Assembly: GCA_030512335.1 (NCBI GenBank)
Contig: JAULSU010000007.1
Location: 3,038,001 to 3,102,000, forward strand
Direction of reading: 5' to 3'
DNA length: 64,000 nucleotides
Origin: Immersiella caudata
Taxonomy: Eukaryota; Ascomycota; Sordariomycetes; Sordariales; Lasiosphaeriaceae
The notes beneath the pieces are model-generated. The model saw only the letters and a list, made by a program, of their open reading frames with translations. It did not search any database and was not told the origin of the DNA. The position numbers were made by a program, and so were the translations under genes. Position 1 is the first letter of the stretch. Each line of letters opens with the position of its first letter. Shown one piece after another: positions 21,701-34,456 of the stretch.

Positions 21701-22373
21701 GGGACTCACTTGTACTGGTGACGATGGTTATGGCTGGGTATATGTATGAAGGTTAGGAATGAGGCTCTCGACGGTGGTTATGAGATGATCGGGTTATGTG
21801 AGGGAAACATCTGGCCGACTGGTGTCCTGAGCCGAGGGTTGGTATGGATAGTACTAGGGATGTTTGGCTTGAGGTTAGACGTTGGAGTGATAGGGATATA
21901 CCACCACAATGCTACTGTACGATAATTCATCGTTGTTGAAATGTCAAAGACAGAAACCATCATTGGACAATGAATGGTTGGTGTCAAAACTCAACTCAGG
22001 GGGACGGTTGGGATCTGCGGAGCGTCCTATAGATTGCCCTGGCGGCGCTTTAGTTCGCAATGATGGCAATTCTGGACAATAGTTACGATATCCAACGCTA
22101 TATACAACACTCTCAAATAAATTCTTTACCATCTTTGAGGTCTAGCTGTAATATATGTAGCCCAAACAATGTCCTCATTCTCGTCAACAATATACACAGT
22201 GCCCCTACACAGTGCGACACTCATCCCACTCTGCCCCTCAACCCCGCGAACCATCGGCCTAACAGCCCCCGGAGCTCCAAACCTTTGGCATCATATCACG
22301 ACATTCCAACCCACCACCAGCGCAGCTCTCCCAATCTTGCGCGCACCCGGCGCATGGCCCTCGCCCCTTCACC
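21701..22373. other. intergenic
   Basis: 3' UTR of the chaperone gene and promoter of VFA1. Short frames only; no gene. Confidence 0.45.
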
Positions 22374-23152
22374 ATGTCCTTCCCCAACATCTACAACCAC
22401 CGCAAAGTCGCCGACACCAGCGCCAAGCCCTGTGACATCTGCTTCAAATCCACCTCCTCCGTGCTGATAACGCCCGATAACAAGGTTTGTGCCCCTCCCC
22501 CCTTTCCCTTCGCGCGCAACGTAACTGATAAGCCGACAGGACTTCTTCTACGTCTGCCCCGCCCACCTCAAAGACACAGGCTTCTGCACCCCCAAGATCG
22601 ACAAGGAAGCTGAAGAGGCGCGCAAGAAGAAGGAGTTGGAGGCCGAGGTGGAGAGGGTGAAGAAGGAGTACGAGGAGAAGCAGAAGAAGAAAAAGGAGGA
22701 GAAGGAGAAGAAAGAGAAAGAGAAAGAGAAAGAGAAGGAGAAGGAGAAGGAGAAGGAGAAGGAGAAGGAGAAGGAGAAGGAGAAGGACAAGGACAAGGAC
22801 AAGAAGGAGGAGGGGAAGGATAGGGAGGAGGACAAGGATAAGAAGAGGGATGAGGTTAGTTGTGTGATGAGGGTTGTTGAGGCTGTGGAGAGTGCTGATG
22901 GTCGATTTTACCTCAGAAGGAAAAGTCCAAGTCGCCGGAGCCGCAGGAGGAGGAGCCTAGAGTGTTTGAGCTGAAGAGGTAGGGGGTTCTCTTTCCCGGT
23001 CTCGGGGCGAGGCTGTTTGGGATGCTGACCGTCACAGTACCTTCTACCAGCAGCGCGTGATGAAGAAGAGGCAGTTGGAGATGGCGAAGCGCAACCGCGA
23101 GAGGCTGGCAGATCCCAGTTTCTTTCCGTCGGTTCCCAAAGGCCGTCCTTGA
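22374..23152 (+). CDS. VFA1: VPS4-associated protein 1 (VFA1)
   Basis: Small regulator that binds the AAA ATPase Vps4 in the ESCRT/multivesicular-body pathway at endosomes. Four exons (22374-22484, 22540-22854, 22917-22978, 23038-23152) give 200 residues; the yeast protein is about the same size. The N-terminus has the metal-binding-like pair CDICFK followed by DFFYVCPAHLKD. The middle is an uninterrupted Lys/Glu coiled-coil tract encoded by a GAGAAG microsatellite. The C-terminus, VMKKRQLEMAKRNRERL, ends in a Pro-containing VPKGRP tail. The acceptors used for exons 3 and 4 restore KSKSPEP and STFYQQR. The Lys/Glu tract is likely to vary in length between strains. Confidence 0.88.
22715..22800 (+). 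repeat. GAGAAG microsatellite inside VFA1
   Basis: Hexamer GAGAAG, with AAAGAG and GACAAG variants, repeated about 14 times in frame and encoding alternating Lys and Glu/Asp. Confidence 0.8.
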
Positions 23153-26100
23153 CGCCGACGATGTCATGCCGGCCGACGCAGGCTGCAAACAGCACCGGCG
23201 CATTGCCTCTTGCCTGCTTCGCGGTCCTGCCGGCTCACGCTGCCGGCAGTCGGCTGCGACGCTCACCGATCATCACCATACCGGTTGGAGATAAGGATAT
23301 CGGCCTCGGCCGTGTGGACTACTACTAATGGCGACGGTGATGAGATCGCTGGCTCTGAGAGGTATGGGATGCGTCATGCAAAGTCACCTTGAGTCTGTCT
23401 GTTTGTGCAGCGAGGACTGCACCCAAAGGCTGATACCCTGGCCACGGGGGCGCGTTTCCAGAAGGCTTTCTGGAAGAGCACTAAAAAGCTACATGGATAC
23501 GGAAATCCCGCAAGTACCTTTCGTACCGTGCGTACCCGCCTCGCCTGGGATCACCTGGAGCCGCTGAACCGTCCCGAAAGTCATTGGCAAACGGTGCTCC
23601 TCCCCGCCGTTTCTGTTCCTCCACGGAGAGAGAGAGGAGCTGGCGGAGCCTAACCCTACTGCCCAGATCGAAGGCAGCATCATCCCGCCCCGTCCACCCT
23701 TCCACAGCCTGCCTATTGGTCCACTGTCACAGGTAATCCCTTGCCCCTATACACGACAGGCGCGTAGTGTTGATGATGGGGTCGCACAAGGAATGCATCT
23801 CGTCCTTGGCTGTCCACCAAGGAGGAGCCAGCGAGACCCGAAGTGATGCTTGCGCAGTTTGGCTGACGGCACACAGCAGAGAAGTGCATCGCTTGTCACC
23901 ATCACGTTTCCAAGTGCTGAGGCAATGGAGCTGCTGGTTTGGATTGTAGCCTGTCCCCTGCTGGCGATCTTTCTGTGCGATATGCCGTGTGTCTTGTTTC
24001 CTGTGCCGTTGGGAATGCTGGGACTGATCTCAATCCATGTCTCAGCCTCTGGTCCGATGTCACTTCTCGTCAGATCCTTCTGTTAGCATCAGCACGCTTC
24101 CTAGCGAGGACCATACAGCAAAATGGGGCCATATCAGAGGATGACCCAAGATGCTAGGATTCGGGCGTGCATCAGCCCATCAGCCAAGTCCTTGCAAACG
24201 ACTAAAGGATCGATTTACTCATCTCATCGACCAATGTTGGTTCGTGCGACCCACACCAATATCCACGATCCTACACGATGCAGAGTGTTTTGCAACCCCA
24301 TACCACCCTTCCTGGCTCTTATCAGCCCTTTGGAGCTGTGCGATAAGGCAGAGACGAGCAGTCAACCAGCTCGGACTGCGTGTTTCAGAGGGTGTGCAAC
24401 GTCATTCGACCTCGCTTTCAACATGTCGTCAGCGACAGGTGGCATCTCGCGACAGCTCGCACCGAAGCCTGTGGCGTGACGGTTGTGTGCGAGAAGGCAG
24501 AGAGTTTGCTCTTGTGCCACGTCTTTTTGAAGTCGAGGCCGACGCGAGGTCCTTTGCTCCACCGCTGTGACTGATGAGGAGAGTCTGTGGTTCCGCCTCC
24601 GTCGTTCCGCCCTGTCACACCCCGCACCATACCCTGACCTCGACGAGAGATGGCGCGCGGATTAGCTAACTAGTGGGCATCCGTGGACCAGATGGTGTTT
24701 TGTCAAAACCTGTGCAGAGGAGGGGCTCCATCGATGGAGGAGCAGGCTGGCTGAAGTGTGGAGGGCGGGAAGCCGTTCGCGACCGTTCCCAACATAGCTA
24801 GCGCTTACACCCTATGGCTGGCTGCTGGCTTGCTGACGCCCAAGTCACTCCGCGTTCTGTGGCCGTCTTGTGCCTAGCCTAGCACAAGGTCAATCCTTCC
24901 CCGCTCGCTGTTCGCTTTCTCGAAACGGTGTTGGCAAGCGAGCCTCACAGGTCGAGAGGCACAGTGAAACCGGCATGTCGCAACGGTGCGAGCGCCGGCT
25001 TCGGTGCCGGCGAGCCACAAGCCCCCCCATCCCACACCAACGTGGATTTGGCATCTGCATCACCCTCTAGTGTTTCTGCGAGAGAGACTCGCAGGTTAGC
25101 TCGTTCTTCTCTTGGAGCGGGATATTGCTAGTGCCCGCTTTCCCAGATCTGCATGCGTCGTTGGCGACAACGTGCACGACGACGACTGGCGCCTATTGTT
25201 CGGATGGTCAAAAAGCCGGGATGCAAAGGGGATGCGACAGAGGCCTTCCTACTGGACGGCGGGCTTGCTGCCGTTCTTCGTCCATGGTTCTGTGGATTTT
25301 CCCGGCTGCACCGTGACTGATGCAGTGGCCGTCACCCGCTCTCTCGCAGCGCGCTATGGGAATCTCCGCATCACGTTGTGCGTCTGCGGGTGTATGGCGG
25401 GCGGCTGACTTGGTTGTGAACGGACGAAGTTCTGCCAGATGATGGATGCGAGTCGCTGTTGGATCTTGGGTTGCGTCAGCCAAGTGAGATTCCTGCCCGG
25501 AACTCATCCCTAATCCTTCCAAAACGCTGTGTGACACGACGAGAATGGCTTTCAAGACCAATGATCGAGACGGCAAGGCTTCCGCAGAAAGACTGAGATA
25601 GCATCCTCGAAAAATTGCAGTGCTCAAGGCCGCGGCGTGGATCTGTCTTGCAGCGTCACAGTGTCGTAGTGCGCGCGAGTTGCCTGCCCCATTTCGTTCA
25701 GCTCGGACTCTTCGATGTTTCCGAGGTGCTTCCAACGCCAGCCGTAACGGTGCGAAATTGATGGCAGCCAGGAAACGAGGTGGCAGAGGGTGCGTCTTGA
25801 ACCGTTCGAAAGGATCGCCGCTATTGGATTCCTGCCACCCTTGCCGTCTTGGAGGCGGGGACATTTTCGCTTGTGCTAGCACGCTATGCCTTATTAGGCT
25901 AGCACGCAGCCTTACAGGGTTTTCGTTCAGCCAATGAAACCCCTGATTCAAGAGTCTTGGCGCCGAGCAATACTCGAAACTGCCGCGGCAGTTACACAAC
26001 AAAATGTGAGAAGCGACCAACGCGCGGCACAATGTGCCCCTCCCGTCTCTGTTCAGGTTACTTTTCACTCGCCGCTAAACAAGTGACTGCGAGCATGCTG

Positions 26101-28924
26101 TTTAACAGCCGTCAGTCCGCCCGCTGATGCCTCCATTCGCGGATCGACGCCTTTGTTGACGACGATGCGACGCTGTCGCAGGCGAGATAATCGCACGCCG
26201 CGGAGACCCAAGTCCAAAGCTGTCGCGGGGTTGCCGAGGCACCTCCCGCTCGAATCACAGCCCAAGCCGGGAAGAACCAGATGCACCCGAACCTCTCTTG
26301 GCGAGGGATCACGGGGCAGTCCTCTCTCAGCCCATCGCGCTTTCACACCATCAAGCGCTTCATGCAACTGTTCGGCGTGTTTGCTGACTGAAACTTTGCT
26401 GTCAGTTAGTGTAATCCAACAGCAAACCATTTTTAGCATCTCGTTACCGACCGGATGGTTCAATATTTCGTCCTTCCTGTCAAGCACAAGGTCCGAGCGA
26501 CCAAGTCTCAAGCCCGTGGACGGCACAGCGAAGCCACAACCGCAAAAGGATACGGCTGGCGTCCAGTCGGCTTTATCTTATCTGCTGAATGACCGTTTCC
26601 TTCTCAGCCAACTCGGTTCATCCCCCCACCATGGATCACTCTGTTTCTACTCCAAGGTTCAACGCCAACTCCTAATTCGACGCTTCTGTCTCATTAGGTT
26701 GCTCGTAACCTGGAATACTACCTAGGTGCTCATATGCTGCCCCCGAATCGAGATAACTCCATGTCCTCAATCCTACTGCGATCCATGGCGGAGACCATGA
26801 CTAATACATCATCGTAGCCTCATGCAATATCACAAAGCAAAGCCACTTACACTAGTGCCACTCACCAAGACAAGGCGGCAGATGGAGCCGGTGGGCAAGC
26901 CATGGTCGTTCACAGGACGAGCCCAGTGAACTTGATCGACCCAATCTCTGCCAAACCAATACTAGGATCCTGCCCGGATCTTCAAGGCCCAAACGCACTC
27001 CACTTGCCATCTCGGAAGCTGAAGTGATCTGCTGCATTGCTTGTGAACTCTCATCAAAAACTCTGACAGCCTGCGTACGGAATTGGCTCCGAAAAAGGCT
27101 CCGCATGTTGCATGGCATCTTTGTCCGCTCCACCACTGCCAAGCCAGGGGCAGGCCGCGATGGTGTGCTAGGGAGTATCAGTGGGCGGGCAGCCTCCCAA
27201 ACCGTCACTTCAAGTCCCCGAGGTCCCCGAGCCGGCGCCAAGGCCGGCCATCTCGGTCAGGATGGACAAAACGAGGGGCCATGGCCGACCGTGGCTACAT
27301 CCGTCCGCCAGTCCCAAACCGGTTCGGCCCCATTCTCGGCTCCTACTCGGCGGGCGCCCGGCTGACCGTTGACCACCGGCGACAGTGGCATGGTGGATAG
27401 CGTACCCGGCGCTGCACCCCCGAAGATGTCCTTGAGCGCTGGCGGAAGACTGCCCCACCCTCGGCGCGAAGATTCTCAAGTTGGTGAAGTTCGGAGCTAC
27501 AACTCACGGGCATACCGGGGGCCCCGGCCACCCTCCGTCTCCTTTGAACGTTACCTTTCCCACCACAGGGCCAAACGCCTTGTTTCCGCCCCTGATGTGG
27601 CTTCAAGCCGTCAGCACTCAATAATCGGCCCCCAAGCAAATTAAGGATCAAGGAAACGCCCTCATTGCTGCATGGCGCGCCGTGCAGGAACCCATCGCTC
27701 GTAAAGGGAATTCTCCCCCATTTACAAAAATCCGCCGTGTTCGGTGGCGTCACCGTTAAACCCACTAAAACCTTGTTGCAAACGGAAAATGCTACGGAAA
27801 TCGGGTCGGTCAGACTCGCAGCCCTCACTGCGTAAGCATCGCTCTCGCATGCATCTGACAGACGGCAAAAAGTTTCTGATGACCGCTCTGGCCAATGGAG
27901 GGCTCGATTCTTATTGCGGCTTACTTCCGAAGGGATCGCGGTCTGCCGCAACACCAGTGAATCCACTATGACGCCGCATCAATTCGTTCTTTCGTAGTGT
28001 CAAAGCGAGATATCATTTGTGCCCCATCCTTGTAGGGCTGGGCGCGGCGTAACTCGTACACACAGAACTTTCATGACAACTAAACACGGTGCCTGCTGAC
28101 ACTCAACTTCGGGCAACCGTATTCCCGGTCTGTCAGTAATTGCTAAGGCATCATGCAACGGTGTCTCAGGGCCATTCGGCTCGCGGTCCCGTCCTCCAAT
28201 CCACTTGTGCTTCCCAGACTCTCCGTTGCGGCAATAAGACTCGCTGCCTGCCTAGTAGTTCAGTATGTTCCCCCCGGAAAGGGCCACGAGGAACGGGAAA
28301 CGGGTTGTCACCTATTTTGTTCCGCACCATAAGCCCTAACCAAACAGAAAGAGAGACGGAACAACCCCGCTGATTAACGGCCCGCGAATATGCCAAGGGG
28401 ACCTTTTCTTGTGCCCTCTTCCTTGTTGACGAGGCACGAGCAGGATCCGTTTCGCTACGTTGACTCCCTCCCCCCAGCCAGCGTAAGCAGATATCAGACA
28501 CTGTGTGCCATACCGTACGGGACCGCGTCCGTTCCCTGACCTGGGCTAACGGTGGGTTGGGCGTCAGCAAGTCAGCCCTGCTCCGTTCGCGGGTTAGGTG
28601 TATTGTCGGATGGACTTTGTGAACCAAAAACAGGGCCGAACCACGTGCCCGTGCTGGCCGAGGCACATGCGCAGTAGCATCGTCGTTGGCTGCGGGCTTC
28701 GGCCGCCGCGAGAAATTGAAGCTGCCGCCGCCCATCCCATTCTTTTCGTTGGCCGTTGTGTCGAGATGCTCCACCATCTGGCCTGGCGATGTTTCAGATT
28801 CCATGCACCACCGCAGGCAGGGTGTCTCGAGCCGAGGAAGCCCCGTCCCAGTCGGATCCGGGGGGTTGTCACGGAGTTGACACGGCAGCGCCGACGACAA
28901 CGTTACTTTTTCCACTCTGCCCCG
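23153..28924. other. gene-poor stretch, about 5.8 kb
   Basis: No gene can be supported. Open frames up to 286 codons occur (for example 25208-26068 minus), but they are Arg/Ser/Pro/His-rich, carry no family motif and are crossed by equally long frames in other phases, as expected from GC-rich non-coding DNA. A perfect 8-bp hairpin (TTCCAGAA...TTCTGGAA) lies near 23457. No AT-rich RIP signature is seen. The left part belongs to the VFA1 3' side; the rest is unexplained. Confidence 0.5.
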
Positions 28925-30204
28925 TCAGAGATTTTCCTGCCGGCCGGCGGCACCAGGTGGCATGCGGATTCCCATCGCGGCCATCCGATCGGCGACGCTA
29001 CCCGGAGCAGCATTACTCTTCCCCTTTCCGACCGTCTTGACCTCGTCCACCTTGCTCTTCTGCAGCGAAAAGGCCGGCGCGACCCAGTCACCGCAGCTGC
29101 ACTTGAATCCCTGCCAGGCGTAGCGGCCGATGGAGGCGCCACACTTTGCGTTCGGGCACGCCAAGCGGCCCTCAAGCTCGCCGGCTTCCAGCGTTGGGCG
29201 CATCCACGACAGAGCCTCGATGAAGACGTGCGGACAGTCGGACCGCTCTACGTTACCCCGCCCTTGGTGCGGCACGATGAACGGCTGCGTCACCAGCATC
29301 CGCCGACACTTCTTACACCGCAGCTCCACACTGCTCTCCTCGGCCACCTGCTTCTCATCCTTCTCCGCCTCCTCGTCCTCGAACCGTATCCAATCCGGCG
29401 CGCGCCCTATCCGCGCGGCATCCTCAACCTCGCGGTGGTAAAGCCACCGCTGATAGATCGGCTCCCGCTCAACAGCATCGTCGCTATCCGCAGGGCATCC
29501 CATCTCCAACCACATCTCCAGCTGGCGCATAAACCCGTCATTCGGCTCCGCAATCGGGCGGGTATCTCTCACCCACTGCAGCGCCTTGATCACCGCCTGC
29601 CTTGGTTTCGTCGTGGGGTTCGCCCGGCCGAAGCGATGCGGATGCTTCCAGAGGAGATACGCAATGATGGCCGACACTGATCGCGATTTGCCCATGGCGC
29701 AGTGGACAAACACCGCACCTGTAGGCTCCGGTCCTGTAGGCCCGCGCGGGGATTCCGCAGCGGGGGTCAGCTTGAGCCGCACGAGCTGTGCAGCCGTCAG
29801 CTCAGCTGTGCCCGCCGACGCCGCAGGCGTGATAGCGTCCTCATCACCCTTGTTTTTGCTCCCCGCCGGCTCTGAACCCTCCTTCCCCGTGTTCACCTCC
29901 CCGTAGAGCCCCTTCTCGATAAACCGCACCATCTTCGGGAAGTAAACCAGGAGGTCCTCATCCTCCATATCGTCGATGTCGATGCTGAGGTGCTCCACGC
30001 CGCGGAAGACATCCTCGTTATTGTTGAGCGCGTACTTGATAACCGAAAGAATGTGCGTGACCTTGTGTTCCTCGAGGAGTCGCGGTCGTCGGAGACCAAA
30101 TACGCTGCGCCCGTCAGTCGTTGCCCCTCGACCGAGGAACAAATGCGGCTGACTCACCCTCCGACGTAGAGCTCCTCCCTGCCGTTGATCCTGTTCAGCG
30201 CCAT
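28925..30204 (-). CDS. YVH1: dual-specificity protein phosphatase YVH1
   Basis: Protein phosphatase that in yeast also promotes release of Mrt4 during late 60S ribosome maturation. Two minus-strand exons (30204-30158 and 30104-28925) give 408 residues. The first exon encodes MALNRINGREELYVG, the normal N-terminus. The catalytic loop HCAMGKSRS places the nucleophile at Cys151 and the Arg at 157. The C-terminal zinc-binding half has CKKCRRML, a CPNAKCG segment, and IGRYAWQGFKCSCGDWVAP, the conserved end of this family. An insertion of about 50 residues rich in Ala, Gly, Pro and Thr (roughly 90-140) splits the phosphatase domain before the active site. This is longer than in yeast (364 residues) and could be a fungal lineage loop. 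Both long flanks are gene-free. Confidence 0.93.
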
Positions 30205-32437
30205 GGCGAAGTTCCTGCCTGCCTGTCTGTCCTGTTCCGTGGCTGGAGCTCCTCGGCCTCTGTTGGCGTCGCCCTGAATATCACAGTTGGTGCGATGGTT
30301 TTCTGTGTGGTTGTCGCGGGGTTGAGCCGCCGTCTAACTTTTTCCAAGTTGCCCCACCATGCCACCGTCCCCAAAACCCAAACGTTGGGCGGTTAGTGCG
30401 GGGTAGACTCAAACGTGGACCACGACAAAAAACCTTGGGGGCCACAAAGCAGGTGGGCGCCAAACTCACACTCAATCCACGAGGCTCTCGTCGGTCTGGC
30501 CAAACTAGTCTGGATGTAAGCAAACAGACTAATTTAAGGCGACGATTCTGTCACCTGTCACAAAACCTATTTCAAATGACGTCGGTGGCTCGATGGAATT
30601 CTCCAGCGACACAGAATCCCGTAGGGCTGAGCAGGGTTTGGTTCAGGCATGAGATCAGTTGAATGGCGCTCAAGTAGATATGGAATCTGGCTTAAAAACT
30701 TCGAATTACTTTTCAACACCTTCATTTCGTAGACATCGTCAGCGTTTCATGCGCGCGTGCCATCGTGCCGTGAGGGCATGTAAACAAAACACAGCCAGCG
30801 CTCAAGCCTGAGTCGCCAGCACCAGAAGCGAATAGAGTACCACCCTATGCATATGCCTTTGTTTCCAAAAACCAAACCACCTTGCCCAATCGCATGGGAA
30901 TGAAGGGCAAGAAACGAAAAGCAGAAGTAACCAGGCCACCAAGTAAAAGTCGCGCGCTGCAACCCAACCCCCGCAGGAAAACAGAAGCAGGCAAGAGACA
31001 ATGCAATGAATGGTCTCGCCACGCCAAGCACCAGACATCCGTTACAACAAGAAAATAACCTGATGTCTGCCGCCGAAAACACACTTTCCGATGGAGGTGA
31101 GCTCCTGACAGGCTGGTGTAAACCGGCGGGTGGGGGTGGCGCCCCAGGTGTCGGCGCTGAGCAGAGAGAAATTGGATCCTCAAACAAAGAGGCCGACCCG
31201 GCAGCCTGGATAGCTATTGGAAACTGACAGTGCAGCGTGCAGGTGACCCCCATAAATGATGCGGATCTGACGTCTTGAAGTGAAGATACCCAACGCAGAG
31301 ACCCAACGCAGAGCCGATTGACGATGTCGGGCATGCGGCACCGGCGTCTCGATTGGCCCTGTGGAACGCTGGTGCTGCCTGCACCATCACCATTGGTCCA
31401 CGCCTTGGCCGAGTTGGTGGTCGGCTGAAAGGTTAGAGGCTGAGCAAGCAGAGTCGCGCAAGATGCAGCTCTATTACCAATCGCCGTGCACCTGCAAGTC
31501 TCAACGATGGCGACGAATCCCAGGCCATAAATGTGCAGCGCGGCCCACCAGACAAAGGGCTGTCAATGGAGGCAGCCAATATTGCCATGCTGGAGGCGCC
31601 ATGCCGTCGGCAGGACGAACGCACTGACGAGTCGAGCCTGAATCCAATGGGCGATCTCCGGCTGCAGCGTTAGGCGGGCCATTGATGTCCTGGAACAACG
31701 GCGAGCGGTCCGTCGCGGGCAGCGGGCGCGGGCGGGCGCGGGGTGAGGTGCAGCATGTCTGGTCGTCAATGCGGAACCCCTCCCCATGGAGAGATCGACC
31801 GCTGCCGTCTTGCCCGTCCGTCTCCACCCTCGACCCCAAGTGTCCCTTTGGCAACGGCTGCTGCCTATGGCACGATCATCCATTTGAAAAGCACGCGTAA
31901 TGTCAAGGTGGAAGGCAGTAATAAGGTTTATTCGTTGGTCGTTTCGAGGCCCAGCTTTCCACCACTCCCTCGGTATGCAGTAGAGCTCGAGGCCGATGTC
32001 GCTGGTGCATGAAGCAATTCGACCAGGGTGCCCTCGTTGGTAAACAGACGCCGCAGTTTCCATCCATGGCGATCCCTCGTAACGAGCCGCGCATCCCCCG
32101 CTTGCCTCCCTCACAACACATCCACCGCGCTGCGGCCACGCAGGCCTGACCCCAGAAATCCATTTCGACCAAGCCGGTCAAGGCCATGATCAGTCCATTT
32201 TTCCCAGTCGAACAAGATATTTTCGTCCTCGAAACTCCATTTGCGCCGGCTCAAGGGGACATTCACACCATCCACCCCGCTGAGCGTAATTTTCGTAAGA
32301 CAATGTCCATGTGAACTAAATGTCAGGGACGCCGATATACCGTGCCCAAAATGTCGCAAAAGCTAGACGTGCCATGCTTGAAACACCACCTCCAATTTGC
32401 GCTCTCCCCGCTCCTCACATACCCAAGAATACACGGG
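30205..32437. other. intergenic, about 2.2 kb
   Basis: YVH1 promoter side and 3' side of the zinc-finger gene. Open frames of 180-195 codons on the minus strand lack motifs and are rejected. A short tandem of CCCAACGCAGAG occurs twice near 31291. Nothing else is recognised. Confidence 0.45.
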
Positions 32438-34456
32438 TTACCTCGTTGGCACAGGTGGGTCCTCCTCCATCATGCAGGCGTTTTCCAGCATGTTTGTCCA
32501 CTTTCCACTAGTCCCAGCGTGGCTATGCTTCAAGTGTTGTCGGAAGTGGTCTGCGCGGTAGAATTTCTTGCTCGAGTTGCACTCCCGGAACTTGTGCACG
32601 TCTTGAAGATGGCGGATGCGTTCTTCCCAGTCTTGTTCGGTGATGAATGGGCCCGCTGGATTTCGTCCTGATCTCGGAAATTCGTCACCGCAATAGCCAC
32701 ACGTATCCGCCTCACCGGGCTTCGTGGTGCTGTCATGGAAGGCGCGCTCGTAGCCGGTCAGAGCCGAGCAAGACCAGCTGTGTCGCCGCACATGGAGTGA
32801 GTTCTGGTGCCGCTCTGCCTCATTCTTGTTTTTAAACCGGTTTCCGCAAAAAGAGCACTCATATTGCTTCTCGGCTTCGTGGGTCCTGTGACTGATGTCA
32901 GTAGCTTATAACTGTGCACGGGTGGGCGAAACTCACTTCAACTCTTCTTCCGTGTCAAACTTCTTCGGCTTCTTGGGACAGCATTCGCACATATACGGCC
33001 CTTTCATCTTGGCCGCAACCAGACTACTGGGATTCTTGGGTATCTCGGCAAGCTTCCGAGGCGAGGCCAGTGGCCGTCCGGGTTGCCCCATCATCGCCTG
33101 CTCACTCAGCGTCCGTTGATGTGGCGACTGCATGGCGATGGAGCGCGAGAGAGCAGAGCGAGGTGAGGTGGTGGCACTCAGTGGGGGGGCATAGGGACTA
33201 GTTGGGTCCGTGGGTGAGAGGCCACCGGGTGACAAGCCGTTGGGAGACCGACGGCCAAATGAACCCATGCTGGTGATGCTGCTCGCCGTGAGGTTGCTTA
33301 CGTAGCTGCCACTTCGACTGGCGGAAGACAAGCTCGAGATTGAGCCCCCTTGAGGGATCACCGTCAGCCGTGGAGTCGGCGAGCCCCTAGACATAACTCC
33401 TCCCTCCCTTCTCCTTAGGCCATCGCTGGCCAGGGGGACATCGTCACTTGGCGGCGAAGAGGCCCTTCGCTTCTGACCAGCCTGACAGTACTCAGTCTCT
33501 CTCTCCCTCTCTCTTTCTCGGTCCCTCCACTGATCCTCGATGTTAAGAGTGCGCATACGAGACGTCTCCATGGGGAAATCTATCTCGTCGTCCCGTGCGT
33601 CATAACTCGACACTGTGACGTCGTCCGGGACAGAGCCGCTATTTGTTCTTCGAGTGCGAGGCTGCGGAGACCGTTCAAAATCACCGCCATCTGTGCCGAC
33701 GGGTGACCGATAGTCCATGACACTGGGGTTGGTGTGGCAGAACGGGGAGACGGCCGACATTGGGCCGGGGGACCGCGTAAGAGCTGTATCTAGAAATGGC
33801 TGCTGCTTCGTTCGATGAGGTAGAGAGAGTGTGGTGATCTGAGTATGATTAGCACGGGAGTGCTGCGCATCATTGTGAGATGCACTGAGAAGCGAGCGGC
33901 GGCCAGCAGGACGGTTTAGTTTGTTGAGCATAGACTTGTCGATCGATTTGTTGTCTTGTTGGAGAAAATGTCCCATCGACCCGGCGCCAAAGGAGGGCGA
34001 GAAGCCGGATGACCTGCACACACTGTATTAGACCTAATTGCGAGCCTCTACACTACTCTGGGGAGCCATCACTGACCTCACGCTGTCGATGCTCTGGTAG
34101 CCTTCGTCGAACCCATGCTTGAACGACAAATCACGGCGCCCAAAACTGAGGCCGAACGAGTCGCCCAAGGGGCTGCTAAAGTCCCGTCGCCCTTGCTTGT
34201 TCTGCACATTTGGGTCCAAGGGCCCGTCGATTGGTACATGCGTCGGGGGCGGTAACGGCGGGGGCACGTAGCTGTCGTCGGAGCCGCGAATAGCCATTGG
34301 ATTGGAAGCGGCCGAGGGAGAGAGGTTGTCCTTGAAGGGAATGCGCGCACCGAACGGCCTTCCAAAGCCTTCATCTCGACTAGATATGGACGGCAGAGGA
34401 GCGTGATCGTAGTCGCGCCCCCCGTACCGGGCTTGCGCATGAATTGGGATCGCCAT
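32438..34456 (-). CDS. C2H2 zinc-finger transcription regulator
   Basis: Probable DNA-binding nuclear regulator; targets unknown. Three minus-strand exons (34456-34077, 34013-32937, 32885-32438) sum to 635 codons. The first 465 residues are disordered, rich in Ser, Pro, Arg and Asp, with a conserved-looking GHFLQQDNKSIDKSMLNKL segment near 145 and an RERERERE run. The fingers begin at YMCECCPKKPKKF, continue as a standard C2H2 (YECSFCGNRF...ERHQNSLH), then CGYCGDEF with a distant H-x-x-x-x-H-type end, and a last Cys/His segment ending RQHLKHSH. The finger region is split by the second intron, restored by ELK-THEAEK. I chose ATG 34456 (MAIPIHAQARYG, ACCATGG context) over the upstream in-frame start at 34546. 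A 17.7-kb gene-free region lies upstream, as is common for developmental regulators. Confidence 0.85.

Noticed and set aside
25208..26068. 286-codon open frame on the minus strand
   Set aside because: Composition is random-like (Arg, Ser, His, Ala), with no motif and competing long frames in other phases.
30747..31334. 195-codon minus-strand frame rich in Cys, Phe and Trp
   Set aside because: Looks membrane-like, but the residues come from a T-rich strand and no helix pattern or family fits.
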